Positions 13,776-15,041 of a stretch of 15,041 nt of DNA are shown one piece after another (within the stretch, counting starts at the first letter, position 1; each line of letters opens with the position of its first letter). The DNA lies in assembly GCA_003252195.1 (NCBI GenBank), contig QKFK01000062.1, positions 1 to 15,041 of the forward strand, written 5' to 3'. Under the pieces are notes generated by a model. It was not told where the DNA came from, made no database searches, and saw only the letters and a program-made list of their open reading frames with translations. Source of the DNA: Rhodospirillales bacterium (lineage in GTDB: Bacteria; Pseudomonadota; Alphaproteobacteria; QKFK01; SZUA-500). Made by a program: the position numbers and the translations under genes.

Positions 13776-15041
13776 ATGCAAGCAACTTATTTAACCGCAA
13801 TATTAAAAGATGGAACCCGCTACGAAATTGAGTTGGGAGAACAAATCCACCGCGGAGGCGCAGCTGGTAGCATTTACATAAATAAATCTGAGCAAAATAG
13901 TGTTGCTAAAATCTTTCATGATGCAGAGCTATCTGAATATTACCGAGAAAAGCTTGATGCAATGCTTGAAAATATCCCTGACTTTCCTCCTGCAATAACT
14001 GATGGCGAAGAATATGTGCAAATTGCTTGGCCAGACGCAATATTAGAAGATTCAATGGGCAGAACTGTCGGTTATTTAATGCCATTAATCAAAATGGAAC
14101 AAGCTGTTTCATTAGATTATATGATGCAAAAAGCAGTTCGTCGTAAAGTGGGCTTGTCTGAAAAATACTCTCACCGTTTATTCGCGGCCTATAACCTAGC
14201 TTCTATGGTGGCAGCATTACACCAATGCGGGCACTTTATGATAGATTTAAAACCAGCTAATATATCTGTTTATAAAAAAAACATGTTAGTTGCGATTGTC
14301 GATTGTGATGGTTTTTCTATCGGCGGTAAAAACGGCGAAAGATTTCCTGCAGAATTTGTTAGTGAAGAATATATATGCCCTGAAAACTCACAATTATCCA
14401 GTGATGACATGGGCGAAGAGCAAGATAGATTTGCCTTGTCTACAATAATATTTAGACTGCTTAACAATGGCATTCACCCTTTTTCTGGCATCCCCAATAT
14501 TCCGCTTAACAATATCCAAAGCACTATTCAAAATAGAATTGACAATCTCTGGTATGCTTACAGCATTAAAAAAGAATGCGAGCAACAAAAGCCTCATCCA
14601 TATTCTATGCATGATTATTTTGACAATGAAACACTAGAGATGTTTGAGCGAGCATTTACAGATGCCAACAACCGTCCTAGTGCTGCCGAATGGAAAAACC
14701 ATATTTGGAACATATTAAAGCGCCTAAAGCAATGCGCCGTAAATGATGAACATTATTATTTTGGAGATTCATGCGGTTTATGTGCTCAAGAAAGAAAACT
14801 TAAGAAGAATATTGAAGATATAAAAAAAGAACAGAACGATGCCTCTGCTAATGCGAAAACCCTTGGTTTCATACCATCAATAACATCTAGCGACACTCCC
14901 ATGCGCAGACGCAATCAAGCAGCAATTAAGGTAATATATGGATTAAAGAGCTTTTTTATCTTAATGTACGGATTATTTTTCTTTAATTTAGATAATATAA
15001 TCGCACCTTATGCAGATAGCATTAAACGTTTTGGGCTTGGT
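13776..15041 (+). CDS. Divergent protein kinase of the TerY-P triad, cut at the window end
   Basis: The frame is open for 422 codons to the end of the window, so the 3' end is missing. The N-terminus has a glycine-rich loop (RGGAAGSIY, 26-34) and an ATP-anchoring lysine, Lys45, in SVAKIF. The catalytic loop is DLKPANI (Asp157, Asn162), with Ile-Asp where His-Arg would be in HRD. The metal site is DCDGF (176-180) in place of DFG. A PE pair (Pro-Glu after YIC) stands where the APE motif would be. After the kinase domain a Cys/His cluster (Cys320, His326, Cys333, Cys336) could bind zinc. A hydrophobic segment at about 388-408 suggests a membrane anchor or a link to further domains. Kinases with a C-terminal Cys-rich knuckle are known partners of TerY-like VWA and PP2C proteins. 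The essential Lys, Asp and Asn are present, so activity is plausible. Confidence 0.87.
   Translation, partial: MQATYLTAILKDGTRYEIELGEQIHRGGAAGSIYINKSEQNSVAKIFHDAELSEYYREKLDAMLENIPDFPPAITDGEEYVQIAWPDAILEDSMGRTVGYLMPLIKMEQAVSLDYMMQKAVRRKVGLSEKYSHRLFAAYNLASMVAALHQCGHFMIDLKPANISVYKKNMLVAIVDCDGFSIGGKNGERFPAEFVSEEYICPENSQLSSDDMGEEQDRFALSTIIFRLLNNGIHPFSGIPNIPLNNIQSTIQNRIDNLWYAYSIKKECEQQKPHPYSMHDYFDNETLEMFERAFTDANNRPSAAEWKNHIWNILKRLKQCAVNDEHYYFGDSCGLCAQERKLKKNIEDIKKEQNDASANAKTLGFIPSITSSDTPMRRRNQAAIKVIYGLKSFFILMYGLFFFNLDNIIAPYADSIKRFGLG

Overview
This is an AT-rich, gene-dense bacterial segment that looks chromosomal and most likely comes from an alphaproteobacterium. Two things point there. The divergent cluster TlpA-like thioredoxin / small lipoprotein (LptM type) / lysA / DUF4175-like gene is an arrangement I know from alphaproteobacterial genomes, where argH usually sits before the lipoprotein; argH is absent here. 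The prepilin and PilO/PilP-like proteins also resemble type IVb pilus proteins of low-GC uncultured Alphaproteobacteria. The exact order cannot be assigned without a database search.

Region 1 (1-6783, + strand) is a type IVb pilus operon in the same order as the plasmid R64 thin-pilus genes pilN-O-P-Q-R-S. It holds the last 34 residues of a secretin-like PilN, then PilO (inner-membrane bitopic protein), a greatly enlarged PilP (periplasmic, coiled coil plus PilP domain plus Gly/Ser-rich tail), PilQ (GspE-type assembly ATPase with a four-cysteine zinc motif), PilR (GspF-type platform protein) and a PilS-like major prepilin. The first genes are tightly packed (26-nt overlap, 3-nt and 11-nt gaps). 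The prepilin follows a 176-nt gap and ends at a strong intrinsic terminator. The prepilin reading frame is broken right after the prepilin N-terminal helix motif, where related pilins carry a Gly-Tyr pair. This is the most striking anomaly in the window.

Region 2 (6840-8026, + strand) is a second, shorter secretion-type ATPase (PilT/DotB-like, no zinc motif). It lies beyond the terminator and so probably has its own promoter. It could power pilus retraction or a specialised step of the same machine.

Region 3 (8027-9486, - strand) holds gpt (xanthine-guanine phosphoribosyltransferase) with its own terminator, and an exported TlpA/ResA-like thioredoxin-fold protein. Each has a plausible sigma-70-like promoter.

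Region 4 (9656-12270, + strand) is the lptM-like lipoprotein, lysA (last step of lysine biosynthesis) and a short DUF4175-like membrane protein. They are linked by short spacing or overlap.

Region 5 (12354-15041, + strand) is a von Willebrand A (TerY-like) protein, a PP2C-type phosphatase and a divergent protein kinase with a Cys/His cluster and a C-terminal hydrophobic segment, cut by the window end. Together they match the TerY-P signalling triad known from tellurite-resistance-type stress systems, but no ter genes are visible here. I saw no rRNA, tRNA, CRISPR array or insertion sequence, and no stretch over 300 bases lacks a gene.
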